NCBI GenBank assembly: GCA_964413635.1
Contig: CAYPTH010000021.1
Span: 1-33,214 of the forward strand
Source of the DNA: CAYFQV01 sp964413635
Lineage (GTDB): Bacteria > Spirochaetota > Spirochaetia > DSM-27196 > PWMO01
Reading direction: 5' to 3'
DNA length: 33,214 nt
Below are positions 1-7,889 of the stretch, piece after piece. Below the pieces are notes generated by a model, which was not told where the DNA came from, searched no databases, and saw nothing but the letters and a program-made list of their open reading frames with translations. Both the position numbers and the translations under genes were made by a program. Position 1 is the stretch's first letter, and every line of letters begins with the position of its first letter.

Positions 1-199
1 CGTGCCACCCGCGCACGGTGCCGTCGTCCTGGATTTCGAGGTAGAAGTACTCCATGTCGTCGAGGTGCTGTGGTTGCAGCTTCCACACCCCGGCGAGCTC
101 GGCGAGCTCCGGGCTGGGGCCGGGCCCGAAGATGAACCTACAGCCTGTAATGCTTACCAAAAAAATCACAATAATCGCGCATAACACTGAGTGCTTCAT
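1..199 (-). CDS. Lipoprotein, N-terminal part (runs off the window)
   Basis: The reverse strand from the ATG at 199 stays open for 66 codons to the window edge, so only the N-terminus is present. It starts MKHSVLCAIIVIFLVSITGC: a short basic start, a hydrophobic core and a lipobox (I-T-G-C) with the lipidated Cys at residue 20. A lipidated envelope protein is therefore likely. The mature part begins with a Pro/Gly-rich linker, then AELAGVWKLQPQ and YFYLEIQDDGTVRGW, a beta-strand pattern like that of small lipocalin-like or META-type lipoproteins, but too little is visible to name a family. An AGGGAG ribosome site lies 5 bases before the ATG, which fixes the start. It lies on the same strand as, and downstream of, the histidine kinase, with an 89-base gap. 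Confidence 0.75.
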   Translation of the reverse strand, partial: MKHSVLCAIIVIFLVSITGCRFIFGPGPSPELAELAGVWKLQPQHLDDMEYFYLEIQDDGTVRGWH

Positions 200-288
200 G
201 GAGTCTCCCTTTGGATGCCTAGTTACCGTACGCCCTGCAGCGTCGCGCAACACGCTGCCTGTGTCAAGCTGAAACAGCGCGCTGTAGC

Positions 289-2172
289 TCATGCACGCGA
301 TGCGGCCGCATCGCCAACAAGGCCGCTCAAGGTGATGGTGATTTTCGTCCCGTGATTGCTCTCCCCGGTGTGGGAGTCAATGTCGATGCTCCCGCCATAG
401 CGCTCGATCAAGCGTTTGATCAAGGGCATGCCGAAACCGGTCCCCTTCTCGCCCGTGGTTCCCTCTCGTGTCGTCGGCGAGAAGGGGTCGAAGATCTGCT
501 CCAGTAGGTCGGGAGGGATGCCGATTCCGTGATCGACCACCGTGAGATGCACGGTGGTCCCAGCGGGGTCGCCGTCCGTCGACGCCTCTACGTGAATCCG
601 CCCCTCGGGCGGGGAGAACTTCGCCGCGTTGCTCAAGAGGTTGGCAAGCACGGAGTTGATCAGCGTCGGTTCGTCGGCGAGGACGCGGATGGCTTCATCG
701 ACCTGAATCTCGTATTCGATTCCCTTCTCCTGAAAGGTCGGTCGAACGGCGGCTACGGCCTCTTCAACGGCGCGCTTCAAGGCAACCGGGACCGTTTCCA
801 GGGGCTGCTTTCCAGACTCCACGGCCAGCATCCGGCTCACCGAGTCAATGATGGACAGTCCCTTATCCGCGCTCTGACGAATCATGGAGAGGTATTCCGA
901 TCCGGGAGTCTCTTCGGCCGCGAGCTGGACGAGCTGCCAGATGGCCGTGAAGGGGCTGCGCAGGTCGTGGCTCAAGATGCGGATGAGGTCCTGCCGCTCG
1001 CCGCTTATCCGCAACAACTCGCTGTTCATCTCTTCAAGACGTTTCCGCTCGCTTTCCAGGTCCTCCGTGCGGGCGCGTACCCGCTCTTCGAGCTCTTCGT
1101 TGAGCCGCTCGAGGTCCGCCAGGCGCTTCTGCTCCTCCTCCTTGCGCACAGCCTCCAGGCTGTAGCGCAGCTCGGTCTTCCGGAGCTCTCGTTCCTTCTC
1201 TTCGTTGCGGGACGTGGTGAGTGCCTCGGTGGCGCGGGTCTGCTCGTGATAGGCCTCGGCGTATTCTCCGCGGCCGGCCAATAGCGAGGCTCGGCGCTCC
1301 CTCGCCTCAACCTCGAGGGAGCCGGCACCGTCTTCGCGCGCCTGTACGGCAGCGCGGTCAAGGATGTCCAGCGCCGTCTTCACGTCACCGCGGTCGGCGC
1401 AGATGTGGCCCCGGATGACCTCGGTCTCACCGCGTATGGTGGCGTGCTCGCGGGGCGCATTACGAGCTTCCGCAACGAGCTGCTGCGCCTCATCGAGATG
1501 GCCGAGCATCCAGTGCGTTCTCGCTGCGCCGTTGCGAGCGTTGGCGTAGAGCATTCCGAACTCCCGCTCGGTAACGGCGGCAAGAACCTCTTGGAAATGG
1601 GACAGCGCGTGCTCCGCCCGCCCTTCGGCCAGCTCGATCTCACCGACGTGATAGAGATTCCATGCAATCCCAATGCGGTAGCCGATTTGCTCGAAGAGAG
1701 CGCGGCTCTGCGAGAAGAGCTCCCGGGCGCGGTCGTACTCGTGCTGATCCCCGTAGATCGTGCCGAGATTTCGGAGGCAGTAGGCCTCCACGCGGGTTGC
1801 ACCGGCAATGCGTGCAAACTCGATTCCGCGACGGCTGTGCTCAAAGGCCTTGGCATACATGCCGGCAAAGAGGTAGAAATTTGCCAGCGAATCATGAAGG
1901 GTCGCAGCGACATCCGGTTCGTCCACTCCCTCCTTGTCCAGGACATTGAGCGCTTCGCCTGCTGAGGCGAACGCCTCCTCGAGTTCGTTTAGCACCGCGT
2001 GAGCGTAGGCGGCAGTCCGCAGCGCCTCGGCCAAGCCCCGGTCGTAGGACATTTCGCGAGCGCGCTCGGCGACGACGAGCGCCTCTTTGAGTGAACCCTC
2101 CGGGTCCTCGTGGGCGGCTTCCCAAATTCGGTGGTTAATTGCATCGATTTCGGGTGCGCTGTCTTGGTTCAT
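289..2172 (-). CDS. Cytoplasmic TPR-containing sensor histidine kinase
   Basis: This 627-residue protein has no signal peptide or membrane segment, so it should act in the cytoplasm. Residues 1-320 are helical tetratricopeptide-like repeats (for example around YCLRNLGTIYGDQHEYDRA). Residues 325-395 form a charged coiled coil. The kinase core follows: the H-box SHDLRSPF with phospho-acceptor His402, N-box NLLSNAAKFS near 511, G1 DHGIGIP at 547-553, FDPF at 561 and G2 GTGFGMPL at 577-584. All catalytic motifs are intact, so autophosphorylation is expected. No response regulator lies beside it. Its ATG overlaps the stop of the upstream mltF-like gene in the form ATGA, so the two are probably translationally coupled. 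The input signal is unknown; TPR repeats usually bind protein or peptide partners. Confidence 0.93.
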   Translation of the reverse strand: MNQDSAPEIDAINHRIWEAAHEDPEGSLKEALVVAERAREMSYDRGLAEALRTAAYAHAVLNELEEAFASAGEALNVLDKEGVDEPDVAATLHDSLANFYLFAGMYAKAFEHSRRGIEFARIAGATRVEAYCLRNLGTIYGDQHEYDRARELFSQSRALFEQIGYRIGIAWNLYHVGEIELAEGRAEHALSHFQEVLAAVTEREFGMLYANARNGAARTHWMLGHLDEAQQLVAEARNAPREHATIRGETEVIRGHICADRGDVKTALDILDRAAVQAREDGAGSLEVEARERRASLLAGRGEYAEAYHEQTRATEALTTSRNEEKERELRKTELRYSLEAVRKEEEQKRLADLERLNEELEERVRARTEDLESERKRLEEMNSELLRISGERQDLIRILSHDLRSPFTAIWQLVQLAAEETPGSEYLSMIRQSADKGLSIIDSVSRMLAVESGKQPLETVPVALKRAVEEAVAAVRPTFQEKGIEYEIQVDEAIRVLADEPTLINSVLANLLSNAAKFSPPEGRIHVEASTDGDPAGTTVHLTVVDHGIGIPPDLLEQIFDPFSPTTREGTTGEKGTGFGMPLIKRLIERYGGSIDIDSHTGESNHGTKITITLSGLVGDAAASRA

Positions 2173-3566
2173 GGTGTCTCACTATCATCTTTTGGCTCGA
2201 GTTGCTTGAGGATATCATAATAGGTGAGGATGCGGTTTACATAGCGTACCGGCTCGCGCCCCCGGGCGTAGCCGTGGCGAGCATCGCGATAGTACTCCGG
2301 AATGCTCAAGAGGGGGAGCGTCTCTTCCATGGAGCTCCACCGCGTCGGATCGAGGCCCTTCAGGCGGGCAATCCGCTGGGCGTCGCGCACATGTCCCAGG
2401 CCCACGTTGTAGGCCGCCATGGCCATGAGGAGGCGGTCTCGGTCGTCATCGATCTCATTGAAGCGACCGCGAAGGGTCGCCAGATACTTCACCCCGGCGT
2501 GGGTGCTCTGCGCCGGGTCGAGACGGTTGTCGATACCCATCTCTCGCGCGGTGTCGAGGGTGACCTGCATGAGTCCGCGAACTCCGGTGTAACTGGTGGC
2601 AAGGGGGTGGTAGTGCGACTCCTGGTACGCCATGGCGGCTATCAGCCGCCAGTCGAAACCGTAGCGCTGCGCCTCGCGGCGAAAGATCTCCTCGTAGCGT
2701 GGAAGGCGAGTCTGCACTCGCTCATGAAAGACCTTGATGTCGACGTAATCGAATATCTCCGTGTTGCCGTAGTAGCGGTCATAGATACGGTAATACAGGC
2801 CCGACTCCTTTGCCTGGTCGAAGAAGCTGTCTATTGCGTGGCGCAGATCGTCGGATCTCGGCCGCACGGCCCACGCCAAGGCTTGCGGGCCGGAGATTGC
2901 TAAGGCCATTCGAGTGTCCGGATAGTAGCGACGGTTCAACCGGCCAATGTGTGTGTCGGCAACCGTAGCCTGGATCTCCTCCGCGTGAACGGCACGAATC
3001 AGCTCCTCCGTCGGGGTATCTTGATGGACAACGATATCGATCTGCAGTCCCCCGGCCTTGAGCTCTCGGAGTCGAGACTCGTAGGCAGTGCCTTGGCGTA
3101 CGTGCACGGTCATGCCGAACATGTCGGCCATGCGCCGGACCGCGTAGTTGGAGGCGTGCACGATGAGGTGCTGCCGCACGATCAAGTAGGGCTCCGAGAA
3201 CGCTACGCGCTCGCGCCGCGCCTGCGTGTTCGTGAAGGCGGCGGCAATGAAATCTCCCTCGCCGCTGCGCAATTCGGCGACCATTTCCGACCACACCGGC
3301 GTCCTTGCCACGAGCTGGACACCCAACTCATCCGCGAACGCCGCCGCCAACTCATACTCGAAGCCTGCTGCTTCGTCGCCGTCAATGAAATAGGCGTGCT
3401 GGGAGTTGTGGGTAATGACGGTGAGGCGTCCTTCTTCACGGATGCGCTCCAGGTCCGACCGCCCCCTCCACAGGACCAGCAATACGATCACCCCGACGAG
3501 AAGCAGAATGCCGGCAGCGAGAACCGCGATCCGGGGGATGTAGCGTCGGTGAAGGAAGCGCAGCAC
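2169..3566 (-). CDS. mltF: Membrane-bound lytic murein transglycosylase F (MltF-like)
   Basis: The 465-residue product has one N-terminal membrane anchor (about residues 12-33), a periplasmic solute-binding family 3 domain (about 40-270, starting RLTVITHNSQHAYF) and a C-terminal SLT lysozyme-like domain (about 290-440). The SLT domain has the catalytic Glu316 in AAMAYQESHYHP, then GVRGLMQVT and MAMAAYNVGLGHV. This order is the MltF (YfhD) architecture. The enzyme cleaves peptidoglycan glycan strands with formation of 1,6-anhydromuropeptides, and in MltF the binding domain modulates activity. The start codon is GTG with no clear Shine-Dalgarno. A TACTAT box 9 bases upstream could be a -10 element. 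Its end overlaps the TPR kinase start by four bases, so wall turnover and kinase signalling may be linked; that link is inference. Confidence 0.93.
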   Translation of the reverse strand: MLRFLHRRYIPRIAVLAAGILLLVGVIVLLVLWRGRSDLERIREEGRLTVITHNSQHAYFIDGDEAAGFEYELAAAFADELGVQLVARTPVWSEMVAELRSGEGDFIAAAFTNTQARRERVAFSEPYLIVRQHLIVHASNYAVRRMADMFGMTVHVRQGTAYESRLRELKAGGLQIDIVVHQDTPTEELIRAVHAEEIQATVADTHIGRLNRRYYPDTRMALAISGPQALAWAVRPRSDDLRHAIDSFFDQAKESGLYYRIYDRYYGNTEIFDYVDIKVFHERVQTRLPRYEEIFRREAQRYGFDWRLIAAMAYQESHYHPLATSYTGVRGLMQVTLDTAREMGIDNRLDPAQSTHAGVKYLATLRGRFNEIDDDRDRLLMAMAAYNVGLGHVRDAQRIARLKGLDPTRWSSMEETLPLLSIPEYYRDARHGYARGREPVRYVNRILTYYDILKQLEPKDDSETP

Positions 3567-3617
3567 TATTGAAGGATAGTAAAGATCGCGTCCGAGAGCA
3601 GCCCCGTGAGGGGATTA

Positions 3618-3647
3618 TTGACCTGCCGGCGGCTGCGTGCTGATACT
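3618..3647 (+). promoter_or_regulatory. Putative sigma70-type promoter of the pcm operon
   Basis: TTGACC at 3618-3623 (5 of 6 to the -35 consensus), an 18-base spacer and GATACT at 3642-3647 (4 of 6). Transcription would begin near 3654, just before the GAGGG ribosome site and the ATG at 3670. It lies in the 103-base divergent region with mltF. Prediction by eye only. Confidence 0.4.
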
Positions 3648-3669
3648 GAACACAAGAGGGAAAGTGACA

Positions 3670-4407
3670 ATGCATTCCGGGCGTGTTCACCGTGTTCTCA
3701 TCTTCGTTCTGGCGTTCGCGTGGGTGGCCGCCGGCGTCGGCCTTGCCCAAGATAGCGATGGCGCCCGGGCGGACGAGCGTCACGGAATGGTCAAGCGTCA
3801 CGTAGCCGGCGAGGGTATCGAGGACCAAGCGGTACTGGAAGCCATGCGGAGCGTACCGCGCCACGAGTTCGTCACCCCTCGCTACCGTGATCAAGCCTAC
3901 GCGAACCGCCCGCTCCCAATTAATCACGGACAAACCATCTCGCAGCCCTACATTGTGGGGTACATGACCGCAGCTTTAGAGCTCGAAGCGGCTCACCGCG
4001 TTTTAGAGGTCGGGACCGGCAGCGGCTACCAGGCAGCGGTGTTAGCAGAGATAGTAGATTCGGTGTACACGGTTGAGATCATAAAAGCGCTGGCGCAAAG
4101 CGCCCGCGACACGCTTCAAGAGCTCGAATACGACAACGTTCGCGTTCAGCAAGGGGACGGATACTTCGGGTGGCCGGATGCCGCTCCCTTCGATGCCATT
4201 ATTGTCACCGCGGCGGCGGGGCACATTCCCTCTCCCCTCGTTGAGCAGCTACGACCCGGTGGGCGCATGATAATTCCGGTCGGACCGGTCTTTGCGGTTC
4301 AGACGCTCATTCTGGTGACAAAGAGCGTCGACGGTGAGGTCCGCACGGAGCAGCTCCTGCCGGTGCGTTTCGTGCCAATGACAGGACGCGTCCAAGAGGG
4401 GCAATGA
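3670..4407 (+). CDS. pcm: Protein-L-isoaspartate O-methyltransferase, with signal peptide
   Basis: The 245-residue protein methylates isoaspartyl residues in aged proteins using S-adenosylmethionine. The family hallmarks are intact: PINHGQTISQPYIVGYM (about 83-99), SAM motif VLEVGTGSGYQ (about 111-121), the acidic VYTVEI strand, and RPGGRMIIPVG near the end. The ATG at 3670 has GAGGG upstream at a normal distance; the frame is open further upstream but without a better site. From this start the protein opens with a typical signal peptide (RVLIFVLAFAWVAAGVGLA, then QDSD), so it looks exported. That is odd, because SAM is cytoplasmic. Exported Pcm homologues with such leaders occur in some Gram-negative annotations, but how they get SAM is not clear to me. 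The stop overlaps the next start (ATGA). Confidence 0.93.
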   Translation: MHSGRVHRVLIFVLAFAWVAAGVGLAQDSDGARADERHGMVKRHVAGEGIEDQAVLEAMRSVPRHEFVTPRYRDQAYANRPLPINHGQTISQPYIVGYMTAALELEAAHRVLEVGTGSGYQAAVLAEIVDSVYTVEIIKALAQSARDTLQELEYDNVRVQQGDGYFGWPDAAPFDAIIVTAAAGHIPSPLVEQLRPGGRMIIPVGPVFAVQTLILVTKSVDGEVRTEQLLPVRFVPMTGRVQEGQ

Positions 4408-6887
4408 CGGCGCAGACCAGCCGCGACATTAGCTCCGGCGCCATGGCGGTGGTTGTCTTCTTGGTCTCCGTCCTCGTTCTGGCGCTGCAGATTGCGCTGA
4501 TCCGGGCTCTTTCGGTCGACACCTACCATCATTTCACCTACCTGGTCATCAGCACCGCCCTCCTTGGATTCGGCGCAAGCGGCACCCTCCTGAGCATTGC
4601 TCACGGTCACGTGGCGCGTCACTTCAACATGTGGGCAATGGCCGGCCTCGTTCTCCTCACCGTTTCGGCTGCCTTCGCCTACCGAGGCGCGGTTCATGCC
4701 CGCCCCGACATGCAGTACGTCCTGTACAGCTTCTCAGAAATTCTCCTGCTCTGGACTCACGCGCTCCTTTTGTTCATTCCCTTTTTTGCAGGTGGCCTTC
4801 TGATCGGCATGGCTCTCTCCCGGGCCCGGGGCAAGGTCGGCACGGTTTATGCGGCTAACATGATTGGCAGCGGCATCGGCGGAGCCGCCGGCGTTGGTCT
4901 GGCCTTCCTCGCAAGCCCATACGCCATGCCGGCGATTCTCTCGCTCCTCGGTCTTGCCGCTCTGGTAATCTGGGTTGCGGCGGTGCGGATGCGCGGGGTC
5001 GGCCTTCCGGCATTGCTGGTCGCCGCGGCAGGAACGGTGCTTGCCCTCGCCGTCCCGCAAGGCTCATCCGTCGATCAGTACAAGCCGCTGTCTCACGCAC
5101 TCCGTATTGAGCGTCAGGGTGACGCCACCCATGTGTCGCGGAGCTACGGCCCCCGTGGGCAGATCGATGTTTTCGATGTGCCCTCATTCCACCACACGCT
5201 GTTTGCATCCCCCACCGCGCCGGCGCCGCCCGAGCAACTCTCCCTCTTTCTCGACGGTGCACACGCCGGAGGGATCTTTCGCATTGGATCAGCCGATCAA
5301 GCGGATGTGCTTCGCTACGTTGCACAGTCGCTTGCGTATCGGCTCGTCTCGGAGCCGCGCGTTGCGATCCTTGGGGAACGAACCGGGGTGAACGTCTGGC
5401 TTGCCCTTGCCTTCGGCGCCGAGTCGGTGGTGGTGGTACAGCCCAATCCACAGCTCACGGAGACTGTTGCTGAAAGCGGCGTATTTGATCACGCCAAGGT
5501 GAGGGTCGTACACGCCGAACCACGGCTCTTCCTGGAGCGGACGGAGGAACGTTTCGATATTGTTCACCTTGCCGGTGCGGAAGGCATGCCCGCAAGTGTC
5601 GGCGGACTCGCCTCCATGCGGGAGGACTACCTCCTCACAGTCGAGGCGGTCACAGCCGCCCTCGGGGTGCTCACGCAGCGGGGCCTCATTACTGCAACGC
5701 GCGGTCTCCAGACACCGCCCCGTGACAATCCGCGGCTCTTTGCCCTCTTTGCGGAGGCGCTCCGGGCACGGGCGCGCCAAACCGACGATGCCACGACGCC
5801 GGCGCGCGTGACCGAACCCCGACAACATCTGATCCAAGGCAGAAACTACCTCGGCGTAACGACGATCGCCGCTGCCGCCCCGGCGGCGGAGGAGCGCATT
5901 GGCGCCGCCCGCGAGGCCGCGAAACAGCTTGCCATGGATCTGGATTACTACCCCGGCATACGCGTCGAGGATCTGACGGAGCGGAACCGAGTACCGGGAC
6001 CCGAAGGCTCGCCGGGCTCCTACTTCTACCACGCCGCGCAGCAGATTCTCTCGGAGGAGCGTCAGACCTTCTACCGCGACTGGGTCTACACGATCACGCC
6101 GCCGACGGATGAGCGGCCCTACTTTCACAGTTTCTTCAAGTGGAGCTCATTGGATCGTCTCATCCAGACCTACGGCCCCTTCTGGTTTCAGCGCGTTGAG
6201 CTCGGCTACGCCGTCGTAGCGCTAACCTTGGCCCAGGTGGTGGTTGCGGCACTGATTCTCGTGCTGGTGCCGGTGCTGCTCCTGCGCCGCCGCAGCGTTC
6301 GAAACGGCGGCACCGCCTGGACGGTGCTCCATTTCGGCGCGATCGGGCTCGGCTTCCTCTTCGTGGAAATGCTGCACATTCAGCGCTTCACTCGGTTTCT
6401 CGGCGACCCCATCTACGCAACGGCGGCCGTTCTCACGGCAATCCTCGTCTTCAGCGGCGTTGGAAGCTGGTTGCAGGAGAAGGTCGGATGGTCGCCACGA
6501 CGGCGGATCCGCGTCGGAGCCGCTGGGGTTGTCCTCTTGGCGCTGGTCTATTACCTCGGCCTCGATCCAGTTCTGGCAACGGCGGTCGACGCCGGGGAGA
6601 CACTGCGCTTCCTCATCTCCCTCATGCTGCTGTTTCCCCTGTCCTTCATGCTCGGCTGGCTCATGCCGGCGGGTCTGGCGGTGGCGGGAATGCACTCCCG
6701 AGAGCTCGTTCCCCTCGCCTGGGCGGTGAACGGTGTTGCTTCGGTCGCAGCCACTCCGCTGTCCGTCATGATAGCCGTTGGTCAAGGCTTTCTCGGCGTC
6801 ACCGTAGCGGCGGCTCTGTGCTATGCGGCGGTCTTCTTGGCTGCACCTCGTCTCGCCGGCGCAGCTAATTCAGCCGAATGGCGATAG
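4404..6887 (+). CDS. Polytopic membrane protein with spermidine-synthase-like domain
   Basis: This is an 827-residue integral membrane protein. Six or seven hydrophobic segments fill residues 14-220, a soluble domain follows (about 225-595), then about six more segments fill 600-820. The soluble part has a Rossmann-type methyltransferase/spermidine-synthase layout: RVAILGERTGVNVWLALAFG, then SVVVVQPNPQLTETV, then RFDIVHLAG. In active family members the first motif is normally GxGxG-like and the second carries an acidic residue that holds the ribose; here they read GERTG and QPN. Binding of SAM or decarboxylated SAM is therefore doubtful. It shares an ATGA overlap with pcm, which argues for joint function at the membrane. 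Its end overlaps the convergent NicO-like gene by 18 bases. Fused membrane/spermidine-synthase proteins are widespread but mostly of unknown function. Confidence 0.82.
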   Translation: MTAQTSRDISSGAMAVVVFLVSVLVLALQIALIRALSVDTYHHFTYLVISTALLGFGASGTLLSIAHGHVARHFNMWAMAGLVLLTVSAAFAYRGAVHARPDMQYVLYSFSEILLLWTHALLLFIPFFAGGLLIGMALSRARGKVGTVYAANMIGSGIGGAAGVGLAFLASPYAMPAILSLLGLAALVIWVAAVRMRGVGLPALLVAAAGTVLALAVPQGSSVDQYKPLSHALRIERQGDATHVSRSYGPRGQIDVFDVPSFHHTLFASPTAPAPPEQLSLFLDGAHAGGIFRIGSADQADVLRYVAQSLAYRLVSEPRVAILGERTGVNVWLALAFGAESVVVVQPNPQLTETVAESGVFDHAKVRVVHAEPRLFLERTEERFDIVHLAGAEGMPASVGGLASMREDYLLTVEAVTAALGVLTQRGLITATRGLQTPPRDNPRLFALFAEALRARARQTDDATTPARVTEPRQHLIQGRNYLGVTTIAAAAPAAEERIGAAREAAKQLAMDLDYYPGIRVEDLTERNRVPGPEGSPGSYFYHAAQQILSEERQTFYRDWVYTITPPTDERPYFHSFFKWSSLDRLIQTYGPFWFQRVELGYAVVALTLAQVVVAALILVLVPVLLLRRRSVRNGGTAWTVLHFGAIGLGFLFVEMLHIQRFTRFLGDPIYATAAVLTAILVFSGVGSWLQEKVGWSPRRRIRVGAAGVVLLALVYYLGLDPVLATAVDAGETLRFLISLMLLFPLSFMLGWLMPAGLAVAGMHSRELVPLAWAVNGVASVAATPLSVMIAVGQGFLGVTVAAALCYAAVFLAAPRLAGAANSAEWR

Positions 6888-7793
6888 GACGAGAACCACG
6901 CCAAAGGCGAGAATTCCGACGGCGGCAAGCAACTCCACGACAACCTGGACGGTCCGTGCGGTCCGAGCGCGCAGACGCATGAGCGCCCCGTTCTTCACAC
7001 CGATCACGAGCGCCGCAACGGCGGCAAACACTAGGACGGCGCCAAGGGCCGCCGCGAGGACCGCCACGAGCCCGAGAAGGACGGTACCTCCCTCGGCGGC
7101 ACGCCCGGCAATGATCACGGCAACCGGCGAGGGGACAAGTGCAGCGAGCGTCATGACCGGCAAGAAGGCGTGTTCCCGGGACCTTCGGCGACGGCCGGCT
7201 CGCCGGTGTTGGAAAATCATGTCCCGCGCCGGGTCGTGGTGCTCAGGGTCAATCTCATCCGAGACCGTCTTGAGCTTCGACAGGACGCTCTCCTCCCGAT
7301 TGTGCCGCCACGCCGTGACGGCGTCCTTTCCCTTGAAGAAGGTCATGATCAAGCCGAAGAGCAGGATCACAGCGGAACTTGTGGTCGCAATGGTACCTGA
7401 CACGCCGGCAAGCGACTCCGCGGTTAGCACGACGATCACCCCGACGGCAGCTTGAAGCAGCGCGATCAAGGCTGCGGCAGCCACGCCTCTGAGAAGCTCC
7501 ATGTCTTCGGCGAGGAGGTAGGTCGCCAAGAGCGTCTTGCGCCGTCCCGGGAGAAGCGCCGCGGTCATACCGAGCAGAATCGAGACCCCCAGTAAGGCCG
7601 GCACGGATGACGCGGGAGGGCTGCCCGGCGCGTCGAAGGCCTCTGTAACTAGTGCTTCCAGTTCTCCACGACGCTCGGATAGCCAGGCACCGGGGTAGAG
7701 GGTGCTCTCTTCTCCTTGCGCCGAGAGACCGAAGGGTGCGCACAGCAGGAACAGGAGCACGAGCCCCACGATAGAGCGATTGCGGAATTGCAT
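6870..7793 (-). CDS. NicO/RcnA-like membrane protein with altered metal motif
   Basis: From the ATG at 7793 the product is 307 residues with a signal peptide (SIVGLVLLFLLCAPFGLSAQ) and about six further membrane segments. The segment GMTAALLPGRRKTLLATYL (about 75-93) lines up with the first-helix signature of nickel/cobalt exporters of the NicO/RcnA family, usually G-x-x-H-A-x-x-P-G-H-G-K. Here both histidines are replaced (Ala78, Arg84) and the Gly before Lys is Arg. A cytoplasmic loop rich in His and Arg (EHHDP, FQHRRAGRRRRSREH) follows. It is probably a transporter-fold protein that has lost or changed its metal specificity. The open frame extends upstream to 7925, but the signal peptide supports 7793. 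No strong Shine-Dalgarno precedes it. The gene is divergent from the DUF255 gene. Confidence 0.72.
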   Translation of the reverse strand: MQFRNRSIVGLVLLFLLCAPFGLSAQGEESTLYPGAWLSERRGELEALVTEAFDAPGSPPASSVPALLGVSILLGMTAALLPGRRKTLLATYLLAEDMELLRGVAAAALIALLQAAVGVIVVLTAESLAGVSGTIATTSSAVILLFGLIMTFFKGKDAVTAWRHNREESVLSKLKTVSDEIDPEHHDPARDMIFQHRRAGRRRRSREHAFLPVMTLAALVPSPVAVIIAGRAAEGGTVLLGLVAVLAAALGAVLVFAAVAALVIGVKNGALMRLRARTARTVQVVVELLAAVGILAFGVVLVLSPFG

Positions 7794-7802
7794 TCTGCTG
7801 CG

Positions 7803-7832
7803 ATAGTAGCGTTTTGCCGCCCCGCTTGTCAG
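7803..7832 (-). promoter_or_regulatory. Putative promoter of the NicO-like gene
   Basis: On the reverse strand, CTGACA (7832-7827, 5 of 6 to the -35 consensus), an 18-base spacer and TACTAT (7808-7803, 4 of 6). Only 9 bases separate TACTAT from the ATG at 7793, so the transcript would have almost no leader. Seen by eye; no experimental support. Confidence 0.35.
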
Positions 7833-7889
7833 CGGTGTTCTTTCATCAGTCACTTCACTCTGCATACGCTCAAGCCATACCTTTCCGGT

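Noticed and set aside
262..267. TTGACA on the reverse strand before the edge lipoprotein
   Set aside because: A perfect -35 match, but no acceptable -10 lies 16-19 bases downstream.
275..286. ACAGCGCGCTGT palindrome after the TPR kinase gene
   Set aside because: A perfect palindrome leaves at most a 4-pair stem with a 4-base loop, and only three T follow; too weak to call a terminator.
3602..3613. CCCC-GTGA-GGGG hairpin as a terminator
   Set aside because: The stem has only four pairs, there is no T run, and it lies between two divergent starts, where no transcript should end.
3436..3933. 165-codon reverse frame between mltF and pcm
   Set aside because: It overlaps the conserved starts of both flanking genes in other frames and shows no domain.
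5289..6128. 279-codon reverse-strand frame
   Set aside because: It is antisense to the soluble domain of the membrane spermidine-synthase-like protein and has no family features; high GC favours such shadows.
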